Shown piece by piece: positions 1 through 7,492 of a stretch of DNA of 64,000 nt. The DNA comes from M3007 sp964646615 (lineage in GTDB: Bacteria; Bacteroidota; Bacteroidia; Chitinophagales; Saprospiraceae). Positions within the stretch are counted from its first letter, which is position 1. Each line of letters opens with the position of its first letter. The notes beneath the pieces are model-generated. The model did not search any database and had not been told where the DNA came from. It was given only the letters and a program-made list of their open reading frames with translations. The stretch is from NCBI GenBank assembly GCA_964646615.1, contig CAZYEV010000006.1:1-64000 (forward strand). The letters run 5' to 3'. The position numbers and the translations under genes are program-made.

Positions 1-23
1 AATTGTAGAGGGGGGTCAAAGCT

Positions 24-1352
24 GTGTGGTTAGGAATCAGCGGAATGAACCAGCGGAGGATGACCATGCAGAACATCCCGGGCGGTACCGGCAGCAAGAC
101 AGAAGTCCGTGTGCGCATCGTACGCACGACGGCCCCCGACGCGTCGACGACAAGCTCAGACGGCACAGAGTACGTGAGGCCCAACTGCAAGGGCCAGGAC
201 TGCAAAATCACCGACCTGACGGTCAAAGTGGGCGACTGCAACAACGACGGTACGTATCGGGCACAGATCAATTTCAACGCCGTAACTGCCGCCCCCGGCT
301 TCTTCAGCGTATGGGCCAACGGTCAGTTTATCGGTACCTACCCCATCAGCGCGCTGCCGCTGACGATACCTAGCTTCCCGGCCAGCGGCAAGCCCAAAGA
401 CGTCGTCAAGGTGTGCATCGTTACGCCCAATGCCTCGCAACCGCTGTGCTGCGAGACCATCGAATTCGACGCGCCCAAGTGCCAGGGACAGGACTGCAAA
501 ATCAAAGACCTGACCGTCAAAACGGGCGACTGCAACCCTGACGGCACCTACCGCCTCAGCTTAGACTTTAAGGTGGACTATCCGCTGACCGTGATCCTGA
601 ACTTCAGCGTCTGGGGCAACGGTAAATTCCTCGGCACGTATTCGCAAGCAGACCTGCCGCTGAAGATCCTCAGCTTCCCGGCCAGCGGCAAGCCCAAAGA
701 TGTCATCAAAGTATGTGTATTGGCTCTGGGTTCGACGCAACCGCTGTGCTGTGCCGAGCTGGAGTTCGACGCGCCCGACTGCGCCAGCAAGCCGTGCAAA
801 ATCTGGGACGTGAACGTACAGGCCACCCCGTGCCTGTGCGGTCAGTTCTTTGCCGTGCTCACCTTCCGCCACCAAAACGGCGGTGCCAATGGCTTCCAGA
901 TTGCTGACGCCAACGGCAATGTCATGGCCAGCTTCCCGTACAGCCAGCCGCAGCCCATTATCCTGGGGCCCTTCGATGGCGACGGCAAGACGCCCTACGT
1001 CTTTGTGGTGCAGGACAAGGACAAGCCCGCCTGCGCGGACTACGACAAATTAGGCGTGATAGATTGCCCCGACTTTGCGCCGCCTACCCCGCCCACAGCA
1101 GCTACGACCCTGAGCCTGTCGCCCAATCCAGCTACCAACTGGGTAACCGTCATGGCCAAATCCCAGAGCGGCACCGTCATCGGCCAGGCAGTAGCTGAGG
1201 TGCGCAAACCCGACGGACGCCTCATGCGCACCGAAGTGGTGCCCAACGGCAACCTGTTCACGCTCAACGTGGCCGAACTGCCCGCCGGCATCTACCGCCT
1301 GTCGGTGCAAACAGCCGAAGGACGCTACGAAAGCACGTTCGTCAAGCAGTAA
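24..1352 (+). CDS. T9SS-secreted repeat protein, 5' end missing or broken
   Basis: The readable frame opens just after a TAG at 6-8 and has possible starts at GTG 24, ATG 45, ATG 60 and ATG 66; GGAGG at 55-59 suits ATG 66. None gives a signal peptide, although the C-terminal ~75 residues (from the SLSPNPATNW motif to TFVKQ) form a typical type IX secretion sorting domain, whose proteins are normally exported by Sec. The body has two near-identical ~100-residue units starting CKGQDCKI and CQGQDCKI, each with NFSVW/FFSVW, GTY, SFPASGKPKDV and QPLCC motifs, and a third diverged unit (CASKPCKI). The function is unknown; extracellular or cell-surface location is inferred. The G-run at 10-15 is a plausible frameshift site, so this may be the tail of a larger protein. 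Confidence 0.7.
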   Translation: MWLGISGMNQRRMTMQNIPGGTGSKTEVRVRIVRTTAPDASTTSSDGTEYVRPNCKGQDCKITDLTVKVGDCNNDGTYRAQINFNAVTAAPGFFSVWANGQFIGTYPISALPLTIPSFPASGKPKDVVKVCIVTPNASQPLCCETIEFDAPKCQGQDCKIKDLTVKTGDCNPDGTYRLSLDFKVDYPLTVILNFSVWGNGKFLGTYSQADLPLKILSFPASGKPKDVIKVCVLALGSTQPLCCAELEFDAPDCASKPCKIWDVNVQATPCLCGQFFAVLTFRHQNGGANGFQIADANGNVMASFPYSQPQPIILGPFDGDGKTPYVFVVQDKDKPACADYDKLGVIDCPDFAPPTPPTAATTLSLSPNPATNWVTVMAKSQSGTVIGQAVAEVRKPDGRLMRTEVVPNGNLFTLNVAELPAGIYRLSVQTAEGRYESTFVKQ

Positions 1353-1372
1353 CAGCCAACTGAACGCTATCC

Positions 1373-1412
1373 GGAGCGAGCGCGGAGATGCCTCTGCGCT
1401 CGCTCTGTTTTT
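1373..1412 (+). terminator. Rho-independent terminator
   Basis: GAGCGAGCGC (1374-1383) pairs with GCGCTCGCTC (1396-1405). An inner GAG/CTC extends the stem and a T-rich run (1406-1412) follows. It lies 20 bases after the stop of the T9SS protein and should end its transcript. Confidence 0.85.
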
Positions 1413-1555
1413 AGAGGGCAGCACACTGCAAGACCTGGATATACGGGCACCTTCTCGAGCGTATGGGCAGATAACTCGAACAGAAAAGGTGCGTCCAGGT
1501 GTCGGCGCGAGCACCGCGGGAATGGTGAGCGCTGTGCGGGCCTTTGGCGGCGCCG

Positions 1556-1563
1556 TACCTTCG
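1556..1563 (+). promoter_or_regulatory. Putative -7 element of purK
   Basis: TACCTTCG ends only four bases before the purK ATG at 1568. With the usual Bacteroidota geometry, transcription would begin at or next to the start codon. No convincing -33 TTG is seen. Confidence 0.5.
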
Positions 1564-1567
1564 CCCC

Positions 1568-2725
1568 ATGTTTCACCCGCATCTGAAAATTGGTATCCTG
1601 GGCGGTGGGCAATTGGGCAAAATGCTGTGCCAGGCTGCCGCTGATTGGCACCTCGACATTTCCGTTCTCGACCCTACGCCCGACGCTCCGGCGGTGCACC
1701 TGTGCCGCGAATTTGTCGCAGGTGACTTCCGCGACTACGACGCCGTGCTGACTTTCGGCCAAAAAGCCGACCTGCTGACGGTGGAGATTGAGCAGGTCAA
1801 TGTGCAGGCGCTGTACGAATTGGAGCGCATGGGCAAGGTGATACACCCCGCTCCGCGTGCGCTGGAGCTTATTCAGGACAAAGGCCGGCAGAAGGTCTTC
1901 TATGCCGAAAACGGCATTCCGACGGCGGCCTTCGAGTTGTTCGACGACGACGAGGCGCTGCTTCAGGCCGTTCGCTCCGGTCGCTGGCCGTTGCCGCTGG
2001 TGCAAAAGACGCGCACGGCTGGCTACGACGGGCGCGGGGTGGCGGTTTTGCGCACACCAGAGGATTTGGAGACGAAGCGCTTGCGCGGCCCTTGCCTGGC
2101 GGAAGCGTACGTGCCTTTGCGGGCAGAGGTCGCCGTCATTGCCGCGCGCAGCACTACCGATGAGGTGGCCGTATTTCCGCCCGTAGAAATGGACTTTCAC
2201 CCCGAAGCCAATCTGGTAGAGATGCTGTTGTGCCCGGCCCGTCTGTCGCCCTTTGAGGCTGCGGAAGCCGAGGCACTGGCCGAGCGCGTCATTCGGGCCT
2301 TCGACCTGTGCGGCCTGTTGGCTGTGGAAATGTTCCTGACGGAGGACGGGCGTCTGCTCGTCAACGAGGTGGCGCCGCGCCCCCACAACAGCGGCCACCA
2401 CACCATCGAGGCGGCAGCGACGAGCCAGTTTCAGCAGCACCTGCGGGCCATCTGCGGCCTGCCTCTGGGCGATACCTCGCTGCGCCTGCCGGCGGCCATG
2501 CTCAATGTGCTGGGCGCGCCCGAACACCACGGCCCAGTCCATTACGAAGGCGTGGAGACCCTGCTGGCCGAACCGGGCGTCTATCTGCACCTGTACGGCA
2601 AGCAGAAGACGGCGCCTTTCCGCAAGATGGGCCACATCACCGTAACAGCACCGACGTTGGACGAGGTGGTGGCAAAGGCGCGCCGTGTGCGCGACATCGT
2701 GCGCGTGGTCAGTCGGCCAGAATAA
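1568..2725 (+). CDS. purK: N5-carboxyaminoimidazole ribonucleotide synthase
   Basis: This cytosolic ATP-grasp enzyme of de novo purine synthesis converts AIR, ATP and bicarbonate to N5-CAIR. The 385-residue product opens with the Rossmann-like ILGGGQLGKM motif, has the ATP-grasp lysine region QDKGRQKVF near residue 105, and carries the PurK signature NEVAPRPHNSGHHT near residue 270. ATG 1568 is preferred over an upstream in-frame start at 1544 because homology begins right after it and the promoter-like TACCTTCG lies between them. The partner purE is not in this window. Length and motifs are normal for the family. Confidence 0.95.
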   Translation: MFHPHLKIGILGGGQLGKMLCQAAADWHLDISVLDPTPDAPAVHLCREFVAGDFRDYDAVLTFGQKADLLTVEIEQVNVQALYELERMGKVIHPAPRALELIQDKGRQKVFYAENGIPTAAFELFDDDEALLQAVRSGRWPLPLVQKTRTAGYDGRGVAVLRTPEDLETKRLRGPCLAEAYVPLRAEVAVIAARSTTDEVAVFPPVEMDFHPEANLVEMLLCPARLSPFEAAEAEALAERVIRAFDLCGLLAVEMFLTEDGRLLVNEVAPRPHNSGHHTIEAAATSQFQQHLRAICGLPLGDTSLRLPAAMLNVLGAPEHHGPVHYEGVETLLAEPGVYLHLYGKQKTAPFRKMGHITVTAPTLDEVVAKARRVRDIVRVVSRPE

Positions 2726-2739
2726 GCGACGAGGTGGCT

Positions 2740-3447
2740 TCAAGTCGTCCTGTCGCTATCGCCTTCGCGCCAACGCGCATACAGGTCGGGTCTTCGCGTG
2801 CGGGTACGCTCGAGGCTTTGCTCGTGTCGCCATTCGGAGATGCGCTTTTCGTGGCCCGACAGCAGCACTTCGGGCACCGCCATGCCTTCCCATTCGGCCG
2901 GGCGCGTATAGACGGGTGGGGCCAGCAGGTCGTCCTGGAAGCTGTCGGAGAGGGCCGACGTTTCGTCGTTGAGTACGCCGGGTATGAGGCGGCCCACGGC
3001 GTCCACGAGCACGGCAGCGGCCAGCTCGCCGCCGGAGAGGACGTAGTCGCCGATGCTGATTTCTAAGGTAACGAACTTCTGGCGGATGCGTTCGTCAATG
3101 CCTTTGTAGTGGCCGCACAGCAGCAGGAGGTTTTCCTTGAGCGACAGGTGGTTGCACAGTCTTTGGTCGAGCGTGATGCCGTCGGGAGTGAGGTAGATGA
3201 CCTCGTCGTAGGTGCGCTCGCTTTGCAGTTGTCGGATGCAGGCAGCCAGCGGTTCGGGCCGCATGATCATGCCGGCGCCGCCGCCGAAGGGGTAGTCGTC
3301 CACCTGCCGGTGTCGGCCCAGGCCGTATTGGCGCAGGTCGTGTACCTGCACGTGTAATAGCCCGCGTTCTTGCGCCCGCTTGAGGATGGAGTGGTTGAGC
3401 GGGCTTTCGAGCAATTCGGGCAGGACGGTAACGATATCGAAGCGCAT
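2740..3447 (-). CDS. trmD: tRNA (guanine37-N1)-methyltransferase
   Basis: TrmD methylates G37 next to the anticodon, which prevents +1 frameshifting. The 235-residue SPOUT-fold protein begins MRFDIVTVLPELLESPL, and shows the trefoil-knot motifs LLCGHYKGIDERI and IGDYVLSGGELAA and the C-terminal PAEWEGMAVPEVLLSGHEKRI region. The start at 3447 is fixed by family length; the in-frame extension further upstream is low-complexity and overlaps the acyl-CoA reductase gene. It lies 7 bases downstream of that reductase on the same strand, so the two are probably co-transcribed. It converges on purK with only 14 bases between the stops. Confidence 0.96.
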   Translation of the reverse strand: MRFDIVTVLPELLESPLNHSILKRAQERGLLHVQVHDLRQYGLGRHRQVDDYPFGGGAGMIMRPEPLAACIRQLQSERTYDEVIYLTPDGITLDQRLCNHLSLKENLLLLCGHYKGIDERIRQKFVTLEISIGDYVLSGGELAAAVLVDAVGRLIPGVLNDETSALSDSFQDDLLAPPVYTRPAEWEGMAVPEVLLSGHEKRISEWRHEQSLERTRTRRPDLYARWREGDSDRTT

Positions 3448-3454
3448 AGGTGGG

Positions 3455-4501
3455 TCAGGGTTGGCGGTCGTACAGCTGACGCAAAAAGGCCATGGTATCG
3501 GCCCCGTCGGCGTAGTCGTCCAGTTCGGGTTGCTGGCTTTTGCCAAAGGGCAGGGCGCTGAAGTCGCGCAGTTTGACTTTGCTGACGATGCACTGAATGC
3601 CGTCTTTTTGTTCGGCCAGCATCGCTTCCAGGTCGAAGAGTTCGTCGTAGTATTCGTAATGTGCCGAGGCGATGCGGGCTTGCAGGCTGCTCTCTTCGCG
3701 CAGCAGCAGGCAGCCGTTGTTGAGGTGCGGCGTGTGGTTGAGGAGGAATAGGGCCAGGTTGTAGTCGTAATTGTTTTTGTACTTATCGTGCAGGAGGACA
3801 TCTCGGTTTTCGGCCAGGATGTCGAGCAGGTGGTCGAAGCGGTATCCGTGTGGTACGTAGAGTTTGGACACGTTGCGGCATCCGAGGCCGAAGTAGGTAA
3901 AAATATCGCGCCCCAGTGCGCGCAGTTCGTCGTCGGTTTCGTAGCCGGTCAGGACGGCCACGCTGTTTCGGTTGCGCCGGATGATGTTGGGGTATTTGCC
4001 GAAGTACTGCTCGAAGTAGCGGGCCGTGTTATTGCTGCCGGTAGCAATGACGGCGTCCATGTCGCGGAGTCGTTCGCTTTCGTCCAGAAAATGAGTGTAT
4101 TCCCAGCTTTCAAAGGCCCAATCACCCATTTTCTTAACGAGGAAGGGCAGCAGGTAGCGGTCTTTCTCCGAGCATTTGACCAGTGCCTTGTGGCCAGCGA
4201 CGAAGGTGCACAGCCAGTCGTGAAAGCCCACGAGCGGGATGTTGCCGGCCATGACGATGCCCACGGTTTTTTGCGGATGCGCTGCATCGGGCATGGGGTA
4301 TCGGGCGGCCCAGGCGGTGAGTTTTTCCTCGGCTAAAAAAGCCGTAGCAATGGCCGACAGGGCCTGGCGGATGTTTTCGGGCGTAAACCAGCGGTTGGCC
4401 ACATAGGCTTGCTGGATGACGGCTTCCAGGGCCTCATCGGGCGTTTCCCGCAGGTAATGACCCAGTTCGGCCAGCAGTTCGATGCGTTCGCGTTGCGTCA
4501 A
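3455..4501 (-). CDS. LuxC-type acyl-CoA reductase
   Basis: This 348-residue protein resembles the LuxC/acyl-CoA reductase family (PF05893), which reduces acyl-CoA or acyl-ACP to aldehyde with NADPH. The GLGCRNVSKLYVP motif near residue 210 holds the likely catalytic cysteine, and GIVMAGNIPLVGFHDW and ATGSNNTARYFEQYF match the nucleotide-binding half. There is no luciferase or other lux gene nearby, so bioluminescence is not implied. Homologues are common in Bacteroidota, where the physiological aldehyde is not well established. It is the first gene of a probable two-gene unit with trmD. A putative -7 element lies 23 bases upstream of the start. Confidence 0.85.
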   Translation of the reverse strand: MTQRERIELLAELGHYLRETPDEALEAVIQQAYVANRWFTPENIRQALSAIATAFLAEEKLTAWAARYPMPDAAHPQKTVGIVMAGNIPLVGFHDWLCTFVAGHKALVKCSEKDRYLLPFLVKKMGDWAFESWEYTHFLDESERLRDMDAVIATGSNNTARYFEQYFGKYPNIIRRNRNSVAVLTGYETDDELRALGRDIFTYFGLGCRNVSKLYVPHGYRFDHLLDILAENRDVLLHDKYKNNYDYNLALFLLNHTPHLNNGCLLLREESSLQARIASAHYEYYDELFDLEAMLAEQKDGIQCIVSKVKLRDFSALPFGKSQQPELDDYADGADTMAFLRQLYDRQP

Positions 4502-4524
4502 GGGAGATGTATTTTTTTAACGGG

Positions 4525-4532
4525 CAAAGTTA
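4525..4532 (-). promoter_or_regulatory. Putative -7 element of the acyl-CoA reductase-trmD unit
   Basis: The minus strand reads TAACTTTG, a full match to TAnnTTTG, 23 bases before the start codon at 4501. A -33 TTG is not evident. Confidence 0.5.
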
Positions 4533-4696
4533 CCGCCTCGCCCCAGCTCGGAGGGGCGTTTGAGGGCGATAATCTCAGGGAGGCTGCCGGGCTGCTGATG
4601 AGCGCAGCAGGTGCATCGCAAAAGCGCACGGTGCTTCTTTTGTGGAAAAAGTCGTCTCTTAGCGGCCAAAAAGAGCCACGTAATTCAGCAACGCGT

Positions 4697-5992
4697 ATGC
4701 GAGTCATTGTCATCGGCGGCGGCATCATCGGGCTAAGTGCCGCCTATTACCTGCAAGAAGCGGGCTGCGAGGTCGTCGTGCTGGAAAAAGGCGATCTCAC
4801 CGACAACTGTTCGTTTGGCAACATGGGCTACCTTTCGCCGTCGCACTTTGTGCCTCTGGCGTCGCCCGGCGTGGTGGCGCAGGGCATCTGGTGGCTGCTT
4901 CATGCAGAAAGCCCGTTTTACATTCGGCCCAGCCTGGACTGGCGGCTCATAGACTGGGGCCTGAAGTTCATGCGGGCAGCCACGCCGGCTCATATGGAAC
5001 GCTCAGCGCGCCCGTTGGCCGATTTGTTGCTGCTGTCGAAGGCCGAGACAAAGCGCTGGGCCGAGTCAGGCCTGTTGGACATGGAGTACACTGAGCATGG
5101 CTGTGTGATGTGGTACAATACGCCCAAAGGCGAAAAAAATGAGGTGGAAACAGCCCGTCGGGCGGAAGACTTAGGTCTGAAAGTAACCGTGCTCGATGGC
5201 GAGCAGGCCAGAGCCTTAGAGCCTGACGCACAAATAGAAGTGCGTGGCGGTGTGCTGTACCACGACGACGCGCACCTGTACCCGAATGCACTGATGGAGC
5301 AGCTGCCGCGCGTGCTGGAGCGCCGCGGCGTGCGGGTATTGCGCAACAGCGAAGCTATCGGGTTTGAGCGCTCCAACCGGGCGATTGTCGCCGTTCGTTA
5401 CCGGCCCACAGGCGCAGCCAACGGTGCTGAAGAGCAGCTAAGTGCCGACCTGGTTGTGCTTGCGGCAGGTTCCTGGTCGCCGCAGCTGGCGCGCCTGAGC
5501 GGTGAGTACCTGCCCATGATGCCCGGCAAAGGCTATTCCGTAACGGTGGATAACCCCCAGCGGAAACTCAACTATCCGTGTATTTTCAAAGAGGCTAAAG
5601 TGGCCCTCACCCCCTGGCGCCAGCGTCTGCGCATTGGCAGCACGATGGAAATCGGCCACATGGACAACCGCATTCGCCTGCGCCGCGTGCAAGGCATCCT
5701 GCGTGCCGTACAGGAGTACATGCCGGGCATCGCCGCTGACCCCGGCGTACAAGCCTTACAGGATGCTCAGACGCTACGCCAACGGGCCTGGTTCGGCTAC
5801 CGGCCTCTGTCGGCCGATGGTCTGCCGTATATTGGCTTTGGGCGCCACAACCGAAACCTCATCATCGCCACCGGCCATTGCATGATTGGCGTCAGCATGG
5901 CCTCTGGTACCGGTCGGCTCGTCGCAGAATTGGCCACAGGCAAACCAACCGCCATACCTGTGGCTGATTTTGACCCCAAGCGCTACGCTTAG
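4697..5992 (+). CDS. DadA-type FAD-dependent amino-acid oxidoreductase
   Basis: The 431-residue protein starts with the dinucleotide-binding motif VIGGGIIGLSAAYYLQEAG and an acidic residue ending the second strand (VVVLEKGD), as in DAO-family flavoenzymes. The C-terminal part has WFGYRPLSADGLPYIG and HCMIGVSMASGTGRLVAEL, typical of D-amino-acid dehydrogenase (DadA-like) and glycine-oxidase relatives. It probably oxidises a D-amino acid or cyclic amino acid and passes electrons to the respiratory chain; the substrate cannot be read from sequence. ATG 4697 is chosen because the FAD motif begins at residue 5; the frame is open upstream but the extension is not protein-like. A neighbouring racemase or transporter is not seen. 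Confidence 0.88.
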   Translation: MRVIVIGGGIIGLSAAYYLQEAGCEVVVLEKGDLTDNCSFGNMGYLSPSHFVPLASPGVVAQGIWWLLHAESPFYIRPSLDWRLIDWGLKFMRAATPAHMERSARPLADLLLLSKAETKRWAESGLLDMEYTEHGCVMWYNTPKGEKNEVETARRAEDLGLKVTVLDGEQARALEPDAQIEVRGGVLYHDDAHLYPNALMEQLPRVLERRGVRVLRNSEAIGFERSNRAIVAVRYRPTGAANGAEEQLSADLVVLAAGSWSPQLARLSGEYLPMMPGKGYSVTVDNPQRKLNYPCIFKEAKVALTPWRQRLRIGSTMEIGHMDNRIRLRRVQGILRAVQEYMPGIAADPGVQALQDAQTLRQRAWFGYRPLSADGLPYIGFGRHNRNLIIATGHCMIGVSMASGTGRLVAELATGKPTAIPVADFDPKRYA

Positions 5993-6065
5993 CGTTCCAT
6001 CCATCGGCATAGCGGAAGACTTTGAGGTGGTTAGACCGCATTCCTGTAAACCCGGCAGGGGGGCC

Positions 6066-6073
6066 TATCTTTG
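6066..6073 (+). promoter_or_regulatory. Putative -7 element
   Basis: TATCTTTG lies 26 bases before the start at 6100. It matches TAnnTTTG exactly; no -33 TTG is seen at the usual distance. Confidence 0.55.
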
Positions 6074-6099
6074 CCCAGAACCGAAAAAACATCCGCCCA

Positions 6100-7098
6100 A
6101 TGTTGTATAGAAATCTATTCATCGTTTGCTGCCTCGGTGTCTTGCGCCTCTCCGCACAGCCTTTTTCACCCGTGCTCGTGGCCGACCGCACTTTCAAAAT
6201 GGACGGCGACCACATGTTTACGTATGCCTTTGCCAAAGACGACGAAGTGCAATTGCGCATGGAAGTGCTCGTCGGTCGTCAGGTGCGTCAGGTAGAATTT
6301 ACCCAACTCAACGGGCCTATCCTGTTCAGCACGTATGCGCTCGATACGTCGCTGACGCATCGCATCCGCATCCCTCATACGGGCATCTATCAGCTGACGG
6401 TGCGCGAACGCGGCTTGGGCAAAAAGGTCTGCCGTTTCGTGCTGCACCGCACGCCGGCGTCGCCAATTACCGAGCGTTTCGATACGCAGGTCAACTGGGA
6501 CGTGCAGCAATATCCCAACTTTCGCGAGCAAAAACGCTCCGTGTTGGTCGGCACGCAGACCGAAATCGTCTCGCTGGGCGGTCAGGTCAATGTCAGCGCC
6601 AGCAAGATGTGGACGAAAAAACCCATGGGCCTTTATCAGTTTACTTTACCGCCCAACACAGCACGCTGGGCTTTTCGCATCACCGTAGGCCAGGCCACCG
6701 CCGAGGCGCGCCGAAAAGACGCCGAAGCCCTCAAAAACCTCCTCCAATCAGGAGCAGCAAAAGCATTGGCTGTTGCTCCTCAAACAGCCCTGGCAGCCTT
6801 CGCCCTCGGCGCCGCTGTGGATCTGAGCGTGCCCAAAGTCGGCGAAGTCATTGACTACGCCCTACTCTCTCGCGAAAACGCCGAAAAATTCCTCAAAGGC
6901 GAAAAATATCAGGCCTTCATTTTTCAGGAAAACGTCAGCGCCGACGTGCAGCGCCGCCTCACACCGTTGGCAGGCACCTGGCATTTCGCCTTCCGAAACG
7001 ACAACTGGGTGGACGACATCGCCGTACAGGTGGATATCGAAGCCGTCGTCGAAACCCCCGTCTATGCCCAGGAAACCTACCTGGAACCCATAAAATGA
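6100..7098 (+). CDS. Secreted protein of unknown function
   Basis: I do not recognise a named family with certainty. The 332-residue product has an N-terminal signal peptide (MLYRNLFIVCCLGVLRLSAQ) with the AQ cleavage context common in Bacteroidota, so it is periplasmic or surface-exposed. The first ~110 mature residues look like a beta-sandwich (QLTVRERGLGKKVCRFVLHRT). A central stretch contains a hydrophobic alanine-rich segment (AKALAVAPQTALAAFALGAAV) that could be a helix or a membrane-interacting segment. The C-terminal ~80 residues (YQAFIFQENVSADVQRR and HFAFRNDNW) look like another all-beta region. ATG 6100 follows a -7 match and begins the signal peptide; the in-frame start at 6022 lies upstream of that promoter. 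Confidence 0.75.
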   Translation: MLYRNLFIVCCLGVLRLSAQPFSPVLVADRTFKMDGDHMFTYAFAKDDEVQLRMEVLVGRQVRQVEFTQLNGPILFSTYALDTSLTHRIRIPHTGIYQLTVRERGLGKKVCRFVLHRTPASPITERFDTQVNWDVQQYPNFREQKRSVLVGTQTEIVSLGGQVNVSASKMWTKKPMGLYQFTLPPNTARWAFRITVGQATAEARRKDAEALKNLLQSGAAKALAVAPQTALAAFALGAAVDLSVPKVGEVIDYALLSRENAEKFLKGEKYQAFIFQENVSADVQRRLTPLAGTWHFAFRNDNWVDDIAVQVDIEAVVETPVYAQETYLEPIK

Positions 7099-7313
7099 AG
7101 CCTGTCCTCAAAAAGGGCAGGTAACAAATCCGAACGTTAGCCAGATTGAGTAAGTGCTGATTAACAGCTGTTTAGGTCAAATGTCTGAGCCAGCGCTTCA
7201 CCAATTGCAGGTAACGCAATGGGCCTTTTTGTTGTCGCCCTGCCTCACTCGTTGCCTTCACCTTTGGCATGAAAAGTTTCTCCATGAAACTTCTCATGCG
7301 ACGACAAAGCTGA

Positions 7314-7341
7314 AGCGATGCAAATGAGCATCGCTTTTTTT
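7314..7341 (+). terminator. Rho-independent terminator upstream of recA
   Basis: AGCGATGC (7314-7321) pairs perfectly with GCATCGCT (7328-7335) around a six-base loop, followed by seven T residues. It insulates recA from the upstream transcript. Confidence 0.9.
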
Positions 7342-7422
7342 GTTTGGGCAGGGCAGAAGAGGGTCTTCGCATCCGGGATATGCCGTACATTTGACTGCCT
7401 CGAAAAAAAGTTGTGGCAGGGC

Positions 7423-7451
7423 TTGCGCAAAAACATTTTGTTTTACTTTTG
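7423..7451 (+). promoter_or_regulatory. recA promoter
   Basis: TTG at 7423-7425, an 18-base spacer and TACTTTTG at 7444-7451 match the Bacteroidota sigma-A consensus. The 5' leader would be about 38 bases. No clear LexA-type palindrome was recognised beside it. Confidence 0.7.
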
Positions 7452-7492
7452 TGCCGGCTTTTTTCAGAAACACCCTCAACTGCACACATTTT

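Larger units (their letters stand above)
7099..7492. other. Gene-free stretch with several hairpins, ahead of recA
   Basis: This 394-base stretch has no convincing ORF. From left to right it holds a short hairpin (7101-7107 with 7115-7121), a longer imperfect stem (7268-7273 and 7274-7280 with 7286-7292 and 7294-7299), a strong intrinsic terminator (7314-7341) and the recA promoter (7423-7451). The sequence between the upstream gene and the terminator could be an untranslated tail or a small RNA; no promoter for the latter was found. Confidence 0.5.

Noticed and set aside
1367..2743. 458-codon minus-strand frame opposite purK
   Set aside because: It has no recognisable motifs, is composed of the complement of purK codons in a GC-rich gene, and overlaps the purK promoter and an unrelated terminator.
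3448..3801. N-terminal extension of trmD
   Set aside because: The extension is low-complexity threonine/serine-rich sequence in another frame of the acyl-CoA reductase gene; TrmD homology begins at MRFDIVTVLPE (3447).
3455..4501. Bioluminescence (lux) locus
   Set aside because: Only the LuxC-type reductase is present; no luxA, luxB, luxD or luxE is nearby.
7101..7121. Terminator immediately after the 6100-7098 gene
   Set aside because: CCTGTCC/GGGCAGG forms a short hairpin with one wobble pair but no T-run follows; the stronger terminator is at 7314-7341.
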